Shown: positions 36,782 through 47,127, numbered from the stretch's first letter. The stretch: 64,000 bases of DNA from Halomonas sp. 1513 (GCA_001971685.1 CP019326.1:930001-994000); one strand, 5' to 3'. Numbers and translations: made by a program. Notes: a model not told the origin generated them from the letters alone.

Positions 36782-37693
36782 TTATTCTTCATGATGAAGG
36801 TCTGTGTCGTTCCAGGCGGCTACTTGATCGGATATCATTGGTATATATTTCTCGCCATTTCCGCTATTCACAGCCAATGCGAATATATTTTTAATGCCAT
36901 TTGAAAGAGGGTTGCTTATTCCTGCTTTGTTTGACATTGAATCTAAGTATTGCATGTCTTTAAATGCGTTTTTTAATGTGAACTTGTGGGCTTCTTGATC
37001 GCGTTCGATAACATATTGCATGTAGCTGCGGTAGAACTCGCAGTCCATTCGACTTCCACGAATGACATTGTCGAATCGCTCAGGCTTGATTCCTATTTTT
37101 TTTGAGAGAGTAAGCGCCTCTGCGTAGAGAGCGGCATAGCCGAGAGAAATGAAATTGTTGATTAATTTAATTTTGTGGCCATCGCCAGTTTCACCGATAT
37201 GGATGACGCGCCCCGCCCAGCTTTCAAGGACTGGCTTGATTTTATTGAAAGTTTCTTTGTCGCATCCGACCATGGTGTCAAGAGTGCCTTGCCAGGCCTC
37301 TTTAGGAGATCGACCTAGTGGGGCATCAACTAGCTTTGCTTTGATGTTCTCTAGCTCTTTAGCTAGCTCGAGAGTTGAGTTTGGGTCTGAAGTGGAGCAG
37401 TCCACGATGATTATGCCCGGACGTAAATAATTTATAAGGCCGTGAGGCCCTCTGATAATATTTTCGACAATTTTTGAGTCTGGCACGCAAAGGAAAATAA
37501 TTTCTGACTCTTTTGCAAGCAGCTGGAGTGTATCTACTTCGCAGGCCCCACGGGATACCAAATCATTAATGGGATCTCGGTTGTGATGCCCTAAGATGGT
37601 AAGGCTGAAGCCCTTCTCGATGATATTTTTAGCCATGCCATGCCCCATATGGCCGGCACCGATAAACCCCACCTTTCTGATTGGATTGTTCAC
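36782..37693 (-). CDS. NAD(P)-binding beta-hydroxyacid dehydrogenase-like protein
   Basis: A 303-residue member of the 6-phosphogluconate/3-hydroxyisobutyrate dehydrogenase superfamily. It has GFIGAGHMGHGMA, a DAPLGRSPKEA substrate loop and the lysine in GHKIKLINNFISLGYAALY. GTG start after GAGGGGAC. It is the first gene of the island operon and, like dctPMQ2, much AT-richer than the flanking genome. It is only distantly like the GarR-type enzyme six genes on, so the two probably act on different substrates. Confidence 0.82.
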   Translation of the reverse strand: MNNPIRKVGFIGAGHMGHGMAKNIIEKGFSLTILGHHNRDPINDLVSRGACEVDTLQLLAKESEIIFLCVPDSKIVENIIRGPHGLINYLRPGIIIVDCSTSDPNSTLELAKELENIKAKLVDAPLGRSPKEAWQGTLDTMVGCDKETFNKIKPVLESWAGRVIHIGETGDGHKIKLINNFISLGYAALYAEALTLSKKIGIKPERFDNVIRGSRMDCEFYRSYMQYVIERDQEAHKFTLKNAFKDMQYLDSMSNKAGISNPLSNGIKNIFALAVNSGNGEKYIPMISDQVAAWNDTDLHHEE

Positions 37694-37832
37694 TTCTGTC
37701 CCCTCTCTTAACAGAATACTTAGAGCATGCCATCAAGCTGTGAGAGTCGCCTGAGGGTGTGGGCAATGCATGTTGTCGAACCTTCAGGGGAAATTGGTAC
37801 TTCGCTGGTGAGGTTCGAATACATGCCCTTAA

Positions 37833-37880
37833 ATGTTGTACATGAACCCCGTTTGTTCAACATATACTTTAGTATGTGTG
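37833..37880. promoter_or_regulatory. Operator-like sequence upstream of the arabonate dehydratase gene (copy 2)
   Basis: ATGTTGTAC (37833-37841), 13 nt, GTTCAACAT (37855-37863), then palindrome ATAC-TTTA-GTAT (37864-37875). It matches copy 1 at 30257-30303 over about 47 bases in the same orientation. It lies about 100 bases before the dehydratase start codon. Confidence 0.6.
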
Positions 37881-37976
37881 TACTGTCCGCGTGGCAGTGG
37901 CTACTGTTATACGAAATTTCATTACAATCGGATCGATCGGGCCCATGGCCTCGGTCTTTGAATAAGGAGAGGCCTT

Positions 37977-39722
37977 ATGTCCCAGCCCAAACGCCCCCTT
38001 CGCTCTGCCGAGTGGTTCGGCAGTGCAGACAAGAACGGCTTCATGTACCGCAGCTGGATGAAGAACCAGGGCATCCCCGATCACGAATTCCAGGGCAAGC
38101 CGATCATTGGTATCTGCAACACCTGGTCGGAGCTGACGCCCTGCAACGCCCACTTCCGCAAGCTCGCCGAGCACGTCAAGCAGGGCGTGCTGGAGGCCGG
38201 CGGCTACCCGGTGGAGTTCCCGGTGTTCTCCAACGGTGAGTCGCTGCTGCGGCCCACGGCGATGTTTACCCGCAATCTGGCGAGCATGGACGTCGAGGAG
38301 GCGATCCGCGGCAATCCCCTCGACGCCGTGGTGCTGCTGGTGGGCTGCGACAAGACCACCCCGGCGCTGCTGATGGGCGCGGCCAGCTGCGATATCCCGA
38401 CCATCGTGGTCAGCGGCGGGCCGATGCTCAACGGCAAGCACAAGGGCAAGGACATCGGCTCCGGCACCGTGGTCTGGCAGCTCTCTGAGCAGGTCAAGGC
38501 CGGGACCATCTCGCTGCACGACTTCATGGCCGCCGAGGCCGGCATGTCGCGCTCGGCGGGCACCTGCAATACCATGGGCACCGCCTCGACCATGGCCTGC
38601 ATGGCCGAGTCGCTGGGCACCACGCTGCCGCACAACGCAGCGATCCCTGCGGTGGATTCGCGGCGCTACGTGCTGGCGCACCTGTCCGGCAACCGTATCG
38701 TCGAGATGGTCGACGAAGGGCTCACGCTGTCGAAGATCCTGACCCGCGAAGCGTTCGCGAACGCCATTCGCACCAACGCTGCCATTGGCGGTTCGACCAA
38801 CGCGGTGATCCACCTCAAGGCGATCGCCGGGCGCATCGGCGTCGACCTGGCGCTGGACGACTGGACGCGCATCGGCCGCGGTACGCCGACCATCGTCGAC
38901 CTGCAGCCCTCGGGGCGCTTCCTGATGGAGGAGTTCTACTACGCCGGCGGCCTGCCGGCAGTGCTCAAGCGCCTCGGCGAGGCCGACCGGCTGCCCCACA
39001 AGGATGCCCTGACTGTCAACGGCAAGACCCTGTGGGAGAACGTCGAGGCGGCCCCGCTCTACGACGAGGAGGTGATCCGCCCCTGGGACAAGCCGCTGCG
39101 CGAGGATGGCGGCATGTGTGTACTGCGCGGCAATCTGGCCCCGCAGGGGGCGGTGCTCAAGCCCTCGGCGGCGACCCCCGCGCTGATGACCCACCGTGGC
39201 CAGGCTGTGGTGTTCGAGGGCTTCGACGACTACAAGGCGCGCATCAACGACCCCGGCCTCGAGGTGACGGCCGACAGCATCCTGGTCATGAAGCACTGCG
39301 GGCCGCGGGGCTATCACGGCATGGCCGAAGTGGGCAACATGGGGCTACCGGCCAAGCTGCTCGAGCAGGGCGTCACCGACATGGTGCGTATCTCCGATGC
39401 GCGCATGAGCGGCACCGCCTACGGCACCGTGGTGCTGCATGTGGCCCCGGAAGCCGCCGCCGGCGGCCCGCTGGCGGCGGTGCGCAACGGTGACTGGATC
39501 AGCCTCGACTGCGACGCCGGCTCGCTGCAGCTGGAGATCGACGATAGTCAGCTGGCAGCGCGGCTGGCGGAAGACGACCCGGGGGCGGCCTCGCGGCGCA
39601 TCGCCAGCGACGGCGGCTATCGCCAGCTGTATATAGAGCATGTGCTGCAGGCCGACGAGGGCTGCGATTTCGACTTCCTGGTCGGCTGCCGCGGCGCCGA
39701 GGTGCCGCGGCACTCGCACTAA
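37977..39722 (+). CDS. L-arabonate dehydratase-like IlvD/EDD family enzyme
   Basis: A 581-residue Fe-S dehydratase with the family signatures GCDKTTPA and [10 protein letters not shown]; the cysteines coordinate the cluster. The N-terminus ([20 protein letters not shown]) is characteristic of L-arabonate and related pentonate dehydratases rather than IlvD. The enzyme removes water from an aldonate to give a 2-keto-3-deoxyaldonate. AAGGAGAGG precedes the ATG. First gene of an operon with a xylonate-dehydratase-like gene and a DMT permease. Confidence 0.85.
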   Translation: MSQPKRPLRSAEWFGSADKNGFMYRSWMKNQGIPDHEFQGKPIIGICNTWSELTPCNAHFRKLAEHVKQGVLEAGGYPVEFPVFSNGESLLRPTAMFTRNLASMDVEEAIRGNPLDAVVLLVGCDKTTPALLMGAASCDIPTIVVSGGPMLNGKHKGKDIGSGTVVWQLSEQVKAGTISLHDFMAAEAGMSRSAGTCNTMGTASTMACMAESLGTTLPHNAAIPAVDSRRYVLAHLSGNRIVEMVDEGLTLSKILTREAFANAIRTNAAIGGSTNAVIHLKAIAGRIGVDLALDDWTRIGRGTPTIVDLQPSGRFLMEEFYYAGGLPAVLKRLGEADRLPHKDALTVNGKTLWENVEAAPLYDEEVIRPWDKPLREDGGMCVLRGNLAPQGAVLKPSAATPALMTHRGQAVVFEGFDDYKARINDPGLEVTADSILVMKHCGPRGYHGMAEVGNMGLPAKLLEQGVTDMVRISDARMSGTAYGTVVLHVAPEAAAGGPLAAVRNGDWISLDCDAGSLQLEIDDSQLAARLAEDDPGAASRRIASDGGYRQLYIEHVLQADEGCDFDFLVGCRGAEVPRHSH

Positions 39723-39778
39723 TGGCGCATGACGAGCCCCCCATCAGCGGCGCTAACCCGGCAAATGGAGCAGAGAGG

Positions 39779-41581
39779 ATGACAACCAACAACAGGATCA
39801 CGCCCGCGCAGCTGCGCTCGCGCTACTGGTTCGACAACCCCGAGCATCCGGGCACCACGGCGCTGTGCATCGAGCGCTACCTCAACCAGGGCATTACCCT
39901 GGATGAGCTGGTGGGCGGCAAGCCGATCATCGGTATCTGCCAGTCGGGCTCCGACCTCACGCCGTGCAACCGCCACCACATCGAGCTGGTCAAGCGCGTC
40001 AAGGACGGCATCCGCGCCGCCGGCGGGGTGCCCTTCGAGTTCCCCCTGCACCCCATCCACGAGAATGTGCGCCGGCCCACCGCGGCGCTGGATCGCAACC
40101 TGGCCTACCTGGGCCTGGTCGAGGTGCTGCACGGCTACCCGCTGGACGGCGTGGTGCTGACCACCGGCTGCGACAAGACCACCCCGGCCAGCCTGATGGC
40201 CGCGGCCACGGTCAATATCCCCGCCATCGTGCTGTCCGGCGGGCCGATGCTCAACGGCTGGCGCGGGGCGGAGCGGGTCGGTTCCGGCACCATCATCTGG
40301 GAACTGCGCAAGCGCCTCGCCGCCGGCGATATCGACTACGCCGAGTTCCTCGCCCGGGCCACCGACTCGGCGCCCTCGGTGGGCCACTGCAACACCATGG
40401 GCACCGCCTCGACCATGAACTCACTGGCCGAGGCGCTGGGCATGAGCCTGCCCGGCTCGGCGATGATCCCCGCGCCCTACAAGGAGCGCGCCATGGTCGC
40501 CTACCAGACCGGCGAGCGCATCGTCGAGATGGTCTGGGACGACCTGCGCCCCAGCGACGTGCTGACCCGCGAGGCGTTCGACAACGCCATCGTCACCTGC
40601 TCGGCGCTGGGCGGCTCCAGCAACGCGCCGATCCACATCAACGCCATCGCCCGGCATATTGGCGTCGAGCTGACCAACGACGACTGGCAGCGGCTGGGGC
40701 ACGAGGTGCCGCTGCTGGCCAACGTGATGCCCGCCGGCGCCTATCTCTCCGAGGAGTTCCACCGCGCCGGCGGCGTGCCGGCGGTGATGAGCGAGCTGCT
40801 CGGCGCCGGCAAGCTGCACGGCGGCGTACTGACCGTCAACGGCCGCACCCTGGCCGACAACCTGGCGGGGCGCGGTATCCAGGATCCCGCGGTGATCTGC
40901 CGCTACGCCGAGCCGCTGGTCGACCACGCCGGCTTCCTCAACCTCAAGGGCAACCTGTTCGACTCGGCGCTGATGAAGACCAGCGTGATCTCGGCGGATT
41001 TTCGCGCCCGCTTTCTCAGCGACCCCGACGACCCCGAGGCGTTCGAGAGCAAGGTGGTGGTGTTCGACGGCTCTGAAGACTACCACGCGCGCATCGACGA
41101 CCCGGCGCTGGGCATCGACGACCGCACCATCCTGGTGATGCGCGGCGCCGGCCCGGTGGGTCACCCCGGTGGCGCCGAGGTGGTCAACATGCAGCCGCCG
41201 GAAGCGATGATTCGTGCAGGGACCGAGTCGCTGCCGTGCCTCGGCGACGGCCGCCAGTCGGGCACCTCGGGCTCGCCGTCGATCCTCAACGCCGCGCCGG
41301 AGGCGGCCACCGGCGGTGGCCTGGCGCTGCTCGAGGACGGCGACCGGCTGCGCATCGATCTGGGCCGGCGCGAGGTGCGGCTGCTGGTCGACGACGCCGA
41401 GCTGGCCGCGCGGCGCGAGCGCCTCGAGGCCCAGGGCGGCTATCGTTACCCGGACCATCAGACGCCGTGGCAGGAGATCCAGCGCAGCATGGTGGAGCCG
41501 CTGGACCGCGGCATGACCCTGGCACCGGCGACCAAGTATCGCGACGTGGCGCGGGTCAGCCCGCCGCGGGACAATCACTGA
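39779..41581 (+). CDS. xylD: D-xylonate dehydratase-like IlvD/EDD family enzyme
   Basis: A 600-residue protein strongly resembling Caulobacter XylD along its length: [10 protein letters not shown] start, [38 protein letters not shown] and the C-terminal [17 protein letters not shown]. It should convert D-xylonate to 2-keto-3-deoxyxylonate. ATG 39779 after GGAG is preferred; the frame extends upstream to the stop of the first dehydratase gene. Two dehydratases of different type in one operon suggest use of two stereoisomeric pentonates. Confidence 0.85.
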   Translation: MTTNNRITPAQLRSRYWFDNPEHPGTTALCIERYLNQGITLDELVGGKPIIGICQSGSDLTPCNRHHIELVKRVKDGIRAAGGVPFEFPLHPIHENVRRPTAALDRNLAYLGLVEVLHGYPLDGVVLTTGCDKTTPASLMAAATVNIPAIVLSGGPMLNGWRGAERVGSGTIIWELRKRLAAGDIDYAEFLARATDSAPSVGHCNTMGTASTMNSLAEALGMSLPGSAMIPAPYKERAMVAYQTGERIVEMVWDDLRPSDVLTREAFDNAIVTCSALGGSSNAPIHINAIARHIGVELTNDDWQRLGHEVPLLANVMPAGAYLSEEFHRAGGVPAVMSELLGAGKLHGGVLTVNGRTLADNLAGRGIQDPAVICRYAEPLVDHAGFLNLKGNLFDSALMKTSVISADFRARFLSDPDDPEAFESKVVVFDGSEDYHARIDDPALGIDDRTILVMRGAGPVGHPGGAEVVNMQPPEAMIRAGTESLPCLGDGRQSGTSGSPSILNAAPEAATGGGLALLEDGDRLRIDLGRREVRLLVDDAELAARRERLEAQGGYRYPDHQTPWQEIQRSMVEPLDRGMTLAPATKYRDVARVSPPRDNH

Positions 41582-41582
41582 C

Positions 41583-42527
41583 ATGGCGGCATTTGCATCA
41601 CTTTCACACCGTCAGCAGGGCCTGCTGCTGACCGCGGGTGGGGCGCTGATCATGGCCCCCGATGCGCTGCTGATCAAGGTCGCCAATCTGCCCGACGCCG
41701 AGATCCTGATGTGGCGGGGCTTTCTGTCGGCGCTGGGGTTCTTCCTGATCGCCTTGATGCGCCACGGCAATGGCCTCTGGGCGGTCTATCGCCGCTGCGG
41801 CTGGACCGGCATCGCCGTGGCGCTGCTGTTCAGCCTCACCACCTGTGGCTTCGTGCTCGGCAACCAGTACACCAAGGCCGGCAACGTACTGATGATCCTG
41901 GCCGGCGCGCCGCTGATTGCCGCGGCGTTGTCGTGGGTCATTCTCAAGGAGCGCCTGCCGCGGCGCACTTGGATCGCGATCTGGCTGTGCCTGGCGGGGA
42001 TCGCCATGATCGCTCTGGATGACGCCGGTGCCGGCAGCTGGGTAGGCAACGCCTTTGCACTGATGGCAGCCACGACGCTGGCGATCAACTTCACCCTGTG
42101 CCGCACCCGGCCGGGCATCGACATGAGCCCGATGCTGGTGTTCAACGGCATCATCGTCGGCAGCGTGGCCGGGCTGTTCTGGCTGGCCGGCGGCGAGACG
42201 TCGCTGCCGCCGACCAACCAGCTCGCGGTGGTCGTGCTGCTGTGTCTGATCATCGTGCCCTGCGGGGTGACCCTGCTGCAGCGCGGCCCGCTGTATCTGC
42301 CCGCCGCCGAGGTGGGGTTGTTATTGCTACTCGAAGTGGTGGTCGGCACCCTGCTGGCGTGGTGGATCATTTCGGAGCAGCCGGCGCCCATGGCGCTGGT
42401 GGGTGGCGTGCTGGTGCTCGGCACACTGACCGTCAAAGGCCTCTACGAGCGGCGCCTGGAGCTCCGGCTGCGCGCTGGAGCCACGCCGGCGTTGCAACAG
42501 ACAGTCGAACGCACGGATACGGTATGA
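41583..42527 (+). CDS. DMT superfamily transporter (EamA type)
   Basis: A 314-residue protein with about ten transmembrane helices in two EamA repeats. The ATG lies one base after the dehydratase stop, so translational coupling is likely. EamA proteins move small metabolites, often outward. Given the operon it may handle a sugar acid or a deoxy-keto product; substrate unknown. Confidence 0.82.
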   Translation: MAAFASLSHRQQGLLLTAGGALIMAPDALLIKVANLPDAEILMWRGFLSALGFFLIALMRHGNGLWAVYRRCGWTGIAVALLFSLTTCGFVLGNQYTKAGNVLMILAGAPLIAAALSWVILKERLPRRTWIAIWLCLAGIAMIALDDAGAGSWVGNAFALMAATTLAINFTLCRTRPGIDMSPMLVFNGIIVGSVAGLFWLAGGETSLPPTNQLAVVVLLCLIIVPCGVTLLQRGPLYLPAAEVGLLLLLEVVVGTLLAWWIISEQPAPMALVGGVLVLGTLTVKGLYERRLELRLRAGATPALQQTVERTDTV

Positions 42528-42558
42528 TATCGAGGAATCGCAACAGGGGCTTACCGCT

Positions 42559-43347
42559 TTGACGTCACCACTCTCCAAGCCTGCGGCATCCAAGCCTGCG
42601 GCATCCAAGCCTGCGGCGCGCCCCAGCATCGCCGAGCATCTCGCCGAGGCGATCTTCTCCGGTCGTTACCAGCCCGGTGACTTCGTGCCCCGCGAGCTGG
42701 ATCTCTGCGAGCGCTTTGCTATCAACCGTTCGGCGGTGCGCAGCGACCTGCGGCAACTGGTCGATGCCGGCATCATCGAGCGCATCTCCGGCCACGGCTC
42801 CAAGGTGCGCGAGTATGCCGAGTGGCATATTCTCGACCCCCAGGTAACCGACTGGATGACCCGCTACGCCGCGCCCAATCCGGGCATTCAGCGCGAGATC
42901 CTGGCCTTTCGTCTCGACGTCGAGCCCTATGTGGCGATGACCGCTGCGCGGCGTGCCAAGGCTCGCGACCTGGTCGCCATCGAAGAGGCGTTCGAAGGGC
43001 TGGGGCAGAACCTGCGCAATGCCAGCTGCGCCGAGGAGCGGCGCCTGCACAGCGAGTGCGACGTGGCCTTCCACGTGGCGATCTTCAAGGCCACTCACAA
43101 TATCGTCTGGTCGCAGCTGTCGCATATTCTGCGCCCCTCGATCCACCTGCTGGTGTCGATGTCCAACGAGAGTGCCAGCGACCCCGAAGAGAGCCTCGAG
43201 CGGCATCGTCAGCTGATGGAGAGCATCCGCATGCGTCGCCCGCGTGAGGCGTTTCTGGCCGCCCAGGCGGTACTCGCCGGCACCGCCGATGCGCTGGGCC
43301 TGGAGCCGGGTGCCAGTACGCTGGGTCGCTGCGTGGACCTGCCCTGA
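42559..43347 (+). CDS. FadR/GntR family regulator with a repeated N-terminus
   Basis: A 262-residue GntR-type winged helix (about 22-85, RELDLCERFAINRSAVRSDL) followed by an FCD ligand domain with the metal-binding histidines (FHVAIFKATHN). No ATG precedes the helix-turn-helix in this frame, so the start is probably TTG at 42559. The first 20 residues contain three tandem SKPAA units encoded by a 15-bp repeat. Downstream of the dehydratase operon, it is a good candidate for the shared operators at 30.3 and 37.8 kb, with an aldonate or keto-deoxy acid as effector. Confidence 0.82.
   Translation: MTSPLSKPAASKPAASKPAARPSIAEHLAEAIFSGRYQPGDFVPRELDLCERFAINRSAVRSDLRQLVDAGIIERISGHGSKVREYAEWHILDPQVTDWMTRYAAPNPGIQREILAFRLDVEPYVAMTAARRAKARDLVAIEEAFEGLGQNLRNASCAEERRLHSECDVAFHVAIFKATHNIVWSQLSHILRPSIHLLVSMSNESASDPEESLERHRQLMESIRMRRPREAFLAAQAVLAGTADALGLEPGASTLGRCVDLP
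42574..42618 (+). repeat. Three tandem copies of a 15-bp repeat
   Basis: TCCAAGCCTGCGGCA is repeated three times at 42574-42618 with only the last base changed in the third copy, inside the start of the FadR-type gene. Slippage would add or remove five residues (SKPAA) without shifting the frame. Confidence 0.9.
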
Positions 43348-43414
43348 GCTACCGTCATTCATCGCTGCTCCAGCGCGATGCCAGCGAGGCCTTCGTCGAG
43401 TAGGGCAGGGTGGC

Positions 43415-44635
43415 TCAGAGGTCGTCCGAGCGTCCTGTCAGCAGCGGCGAGTCGCTCGCCTGCAGCGTAATGGCGATGCCGCCAAGGCAGGTCATGTCAC
43501 GGTCCCAGGGGCAGCTGACGATACGCGTGGGGCCGATCAATTCGCTGACCAGCGCCTCGTCGATGGCGTCCTGCATGGCCTCCTGCATGGCCGCGTAGCC
43601 GCGTACCCCAGAGCCGGTCACCAGCACCAGGTCGGGGTTGAACAGCGCGAGTAGATTGGCCATGCCGTAGCCCAGCGCGCGTCCCGCCTCGTTGAAGATG
43701 CGTTGGGCGTTGGCTTCGCCCTGCATGGCCAGTTGGGTGAGGGCCTGCATCTGCGCCTCCGACGGGTGGGCGCTGTCGCCAGCGGGAAGCTCCAGCACCT
43801 CGCGGGCCTCGCGGTAGAGCGCGTAGTCGCTGGCATAGGCCTCGATACAGCCGCGCTTGCCGCAGGCGCACTGGGCCCCCCCCGGCTGGTACTTGCTGTG
43901 GCCGAACTCCGCGGCGGAGCCGTTGGCGCCGAGAAACGGCACGCCGTCGATCATCACCGACATGCCGATACCGTACCCCAGCATGATCACCGCCAGATTG
44001 GGATAGCCGGCATAGGCGGGCTTGGTGGCCAGCACGCTGGCGATGCAGTTGGCATCGTTCTCGAGCAGCACCGGGCAGCCGAAGCGCTCGGCCAGCGGCG
44101 GCGCCAGCGGCGTGTTGCGAAAGCCCAGGGCCGGCGACCAGATCAGCGTACCGCTATGCGACGACACCACCCCCTGCACCGCCAGGCAGATACCCACCAG
44201 GCGGCGGTGGCTGGCCAGGGCCTTGGCTCGCACCGCGGCAATCTTCTCCACGAGTAGCGTCACCAGATCCTCCGGGGTGAGGGCCAGAGTGGCGACGCTA
44301 TGATGCTCGCTGTGCTGCACATGGCCGCTATAGTCGCCCACCACCAGCTGCAGCTCATTGATCGACAGCTTGACGCAGATGACGCAGGCCGCCTCGGGGG
44401 CCAGCCGGATCAGCGTCTTGGGGCGGCCACGTCCGCTGGGGCGGGTGGTGTCCGGCGGTAGCTCGCTGATCAATCCCAGTTTGAGGAGATCGGTGCTGAT
44501 CGAGGTCACGGTGGCCGAACTGATGCCGTTGAGAAGGCCCAGATCGACCCGCGCGGCGGGGCCGTGCTCGCGCAGGCTGCGAATCACCGCCAGGGTGTTG
44601 TCGTGGCGGCTGGTGTCATGGGGCTGAGAGGCCAT
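43415..44635 (-). CDS. ROK family sugar-responsive repressor (XylR/NagC type)
   Basis: A 406-residue protein: N-terminal winged helix (about 15-70, LLNGISSATVTSISTDLLKLG) and a ROK sugar-binding domain. The latter has zinc motif CACGKRGCIEAYAS and the ENDANCIA and GSAAEFGHSKY segments. Such proteins repress sugar operons and are released by the sugar. It is divergent from the xylose-dehydrogenase/ABC operon, with a palindrome between them, so it likely controls that operon in response to xylose or a related sugar. Confidence 0.87.
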   Translation of the reverse strand: MASQPHDTSRHDNTLAVIRSLREHGPAARVDLGLLNGISSATVTSISTDLLKLGLISELPPDTTRPSGRGRPKTLIRLAPEAACVICVKLSINELQLVVGDYSGHVQHSEHHSVATLALTPEDLVTLLVEKIAAVRAKALASHRRLVGICLAVQGVVSSHSGTLIWSPALGFRNTPLAPPLAERFGCPVLLENDANCIASVLATKPAYAGYPNLAVIMLGYGIGMSVMIDGVPFLGANGSAAEFGHSKYQPGGAQCACGKRGCIEAYASDYALYREAREVLELPAGDSAHPSEAQMQALTQLAMQGEANAQRIFNEAGRALGYGMANLLALFNPDLVLVTGSGVRGYAAMQEAMQDAIDEALVSELIGPTRIVSCPWDRDMTCLGGIAITLQASDSPLLTGRSDDL

Positions 44636-44756
44636 GGGTTTCGCCGTTGCTATGGGTCATGGGCAGTCTACCAGAGTCGCTATGTCGCCATGGCCTGCGG
44701 TGGCTGGCCCTCGACCGGTGGAAAAAAATGCGACCTAAGTTGCATAGGCGCGTATT

Positions 44757-44775
44757 TATTTTAGGGTCTAAATTA
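44757..44775. promoter_or_regulatory. Candidate ROK-repressor operator
   Basis: TTTAG-GGT-CTAAA (44760-44772), with partly symmetric AT-rich flanks, lies in the divergent region between the ROK repressor and the SDR operon, 56 bases before the SDR start. It is an island of AT in high-GC sequence. Confidence 0.45.
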
Positions 44776-44827
44776 ATTCTGCGCCAACGTCATCATCCCC
44801 TCCACAATGACAACAAGGGAGATCACC

Positions 44828-45598
44828 ATGCGCGAGCCCACGGCCCGCTATCCCAGCCTCGATGAGCGCGTCGTTTTCGTTACCGGTGGCGGTGGCGGGA
44901 TCGGTGCGGCCCTGGTCGAGGCCTTTCACCGCCAGGGTGCGAACGTCGCCTTCGTCGATATCGACGATGTGGCAAGTCAGGCGCTGTGCCGCGATCTCGA
45001 GGCGCAGACCGGTCGTGCGCCCAGCTACCACCGCTGCGACATCCGCGATATCGCCGCCCTGCAGGCCGTCATCGATGAGGTCAGCGAGCGCCTGGGGCCG
45101 ATTCGCACCCTGATTAACAATGCCGCCAACGACGACCGCCATGATTGGCGTGACGTGAGCGTCGAGTACTGGGACGAGCGCATGTCGCTCAACCTGCGCC
45201 CGATGTTCTTCTCGAGTCAGGCGGTGGCCGAGCGCATGGCTCAGGCCGGCGGCGGCTCGATCATCAATTTCGGCTCGATCAGCGTGCGCCTGGCGCTGGG
45301 CAACTTGTCCACCTACGTCACCGCCAAGGCGGCAGTGCATGGCCTGACCCGTAGCCTGGCCCGCGACCTCGGCGAGCAGAATATCCGCGTCAATACCGTG
45401 GTGCCGGGCTGCATCATGACCGAGCGGCAGCTCGACAAGTGGATCGGCCCCGAGGACGAGGCGCGCATCCTCGAGCATCAGTGCCTCAAGGTGCGCCTGG
45501 CCCCTGAACACGTGGCGCCGACGGTGCTGTTTCTGGCCGCCGACGATAGCGCCCAGTTGACCGGCCACGAGTTCTCGGTGGATGCGGGGTGGGGCTGA
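44828..45598 (+). CDS. xylB: D-xylose 1-dehydrogenase-like SDR
   Basis: A 256-residue short-chain dehydrogenase. NAD motif TGGGGGIGAA, NNAANDDRHDW, catalytic Ser in NFGSISVRL and Y-x-x-x-K in YVTAK. The NDDRHDW...YWDERMSLNLR run and the C-terminal GHEFSVDAGWG closely resemble Caulobacter XylB, which oxidises D-xylose to xylonolactone with NAD. AGGGAG precedes ATG 44828. Its TGA overlaps the ATG of the ABC ATPase, so it is coupled to sugar import. L-arabinose or another aldose remains possible. Confidence 0.85.
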   Translation: MREPTARYPSLDERVVFVTGGGGGIGAALVEAFHRQGANVAFVDIDDVASQALCRDLEAQTGRAPSYHRCDIRDIAALQAVIDEVSERLGPIRTLINNAANDDRHDWRDVSVEYWDERMSLNLRPMFFSSQAVAERMAQAGGGSIINFGSISVRLALGNLSTYVTAKAAVHGLTRSLARDLGEQNIRVNTVVPGCIMTERQLDKWIGPEDEARILEHQCLKVRLAPEHVAPTVLFLAADDSAQLTGHEFSVDAGWG

Positions 45599-47127
45599 TG
45601 AGCGATCAGACTGCGCCACTTTTGTCGGCACACCGCATCTGCCGCTCGTTTGGCCAGAATCAGGTGCTGTTCGATATCGACCTCGATCTCGTCCCCGGCG
45701 AGGTGCATGCGCTGCTGGGTGAGAATGGCGCCGGCAAGTCGACGCTGGTCAAGATTCTCTCCGGCTACTTGAGCGCTACGTCGGGCGACATTCGCCTGCA
45801 GGGCGAGGCGCGTCGCTATCGCAGCAGCGGCGAGGCCGAGGCCGACGGCATCGTGATGATCCACCAGGAGCTGGCGCTGGCCGAGCAACTGACAGCCGAG
45901 GAGAACATCTTCCTGGGTCGTGAGCTGCGCCGCGGGCCCTTCCTCGACCGCCGCGCGATGCGCGAGCGCTGTCGTGCGGCGCTGACCGAGCTCGAGACCC
46001 GGGTCGACCCGCGCGCCAGGGTCAAGGACCTCAGCACCTCCGACCAGCAGATGGTGGAGATCGCCAAGGCGATCACCCGCGACGTGCGCGTGCTGATCAT
46101 GGACGAACCCACCGCGACCCTCACCGAGCATGAGGTCGAAGTGCTGTTCACGCTGATAGGGCGGCTGCGCCAGCGCGGCGTGGCGATTCTCTACATCTCC
46201 CACAAGCTGCGCGAGATCGAGCGGATCGCCGACCGGGTCACGGTGCTGCGCGACGGCCGGCTGATCGACTGCGCGCCGATGGCCGGGCGCAGCAAGGAGG
46301 CGCTGGCGCGCCTGATGGTGGGGCGCGAGATCAGCGACATGTACCCCGAGCGCAGCGTGCTGGCCAACGACGCGCCGGTGGTGCTGGAGGCGCGGGACAT
46401 GGTGGTGCCCGGGGCCGTGAAACAGGCGAGCTTCAGCCTGCGCCGCGGCGAGGTGCTGGGCTTCGGCGGGGTGGTCGGGGCCGGTCGCACGGCGCTGATC
46501 GAGGCCGTGCTGGGCCTGCGTGCCCGTAGCCAGGGCCAGGTGCTGCGCAACGGCCAGCCGGTGATGCTGCGGCATTTGCGCGACGCGGTACGCCAGCGCA
46601 TTGCCTATCTCACCGAGGACCGCAAGGGCAAGGGCCTGGTGCTCAACATGGGGCTGCGTCCCAACTTCACGCTGCTCAACCTGCGCGCCTACTGCCGGCC
46701 GCTCATCGACCGGCGCCGCGAGGAGCAGGCCTTTCAAGAGGCCATCGAGCGCTTCGACATCCGCCTGCGCACCCAGGCGGCTAGTGCCGCCGAGCTCTCC
46801 GGCGGCAACCAGCAGAAACTGCTGCTGGCCAAGGTGATGTCCATCGATCCCGAGATCGTGATCATCAACGAGCCGACCCGCGGCATCGACGTGGGTACCA
46901 AGCACCAGATTTACCACTTCGTGCGCGAACTCACCGACGCCGGCCGCTCGGTGATCCTGATCTCCTCGGAGATGGCCGAGCTGATCGGCCTCTCGCATCG
47001 GGTGGCGGTGATGTGCGCCGGGGTGCTGACCGGTGTGCTTGAGGGCGAGCAGATCAACGAACACGACATCATGCAGTATGCATCCGGTATCAAGGGAGTG
47101 GGAGCAGATGAACAACGCCGTGCCTGA
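45598..47127 (+). CDS. Sugar ABC transporter ATPase (RbsA/XylG type, two ATPase domains)
   Basis: A 509-residue double ATPase. First half: [37 protein letters not shown]. Second half: degenerate Walker [37 protein letters not shown]. This is the arrangement of the CUT2 family that imports pentoses, ribose and galactose. The start overlaps the SDR stop, and its end overlaps the permease start by 20 bases. Confidence 0.9.
   Translation: MSDQTAPLLSAHRICRSFGQNQVLFDIDLDLVPGEVHALLGENGAGKSTLVKILSGYLSATSGDIRLQGEARRYRSSGEAEADGIVMIHQELALAEQLTAEENIFLGRELRRGPFLDRRAMRERCRAALTELETRVDPRARVKDLSTSDQQMVEIAKAITRDVRVLIMDEPTATLTEHEVEVLFTLIGRLRQRGVAILYISHKLREIERIADRVTVLRDGRLIDCAPMAGRSKEALARLMVGREISDMYPERSVLANDAPVVLEARDMVVPGAVKQASFSLRRGEVLGFGGVVGAGRTALIEAVLGLRARSQGQVLRNGQPVMLRHLRDAVRQRIAYLTEDRKGKGLVLNMGLRPNFTLLNLRAYCRPLIDRRREEQAFQEAIERFDIRLRTQAASAAELSGGNQQKLLLAKVMSIDPEIVIINEPTRGIDVGTKHQIYHFVRELTDAGRSVILISSEMAELIGLSHRVAVMCAGVLTGVLEGEQINEHDIMQYASGIKGVGADEQRRA

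Noticed and set aside
37869..39317. 482-residue minus-strand frame
   Set aside because: Antisense to the dehydratase gene with its Fe-S cysteine motifs; composition typical of a shadow frame.
40421..41584. 387-residue minus-strand frame
   Set aside because: Antisense to the xylD-like gene and without any family feature.
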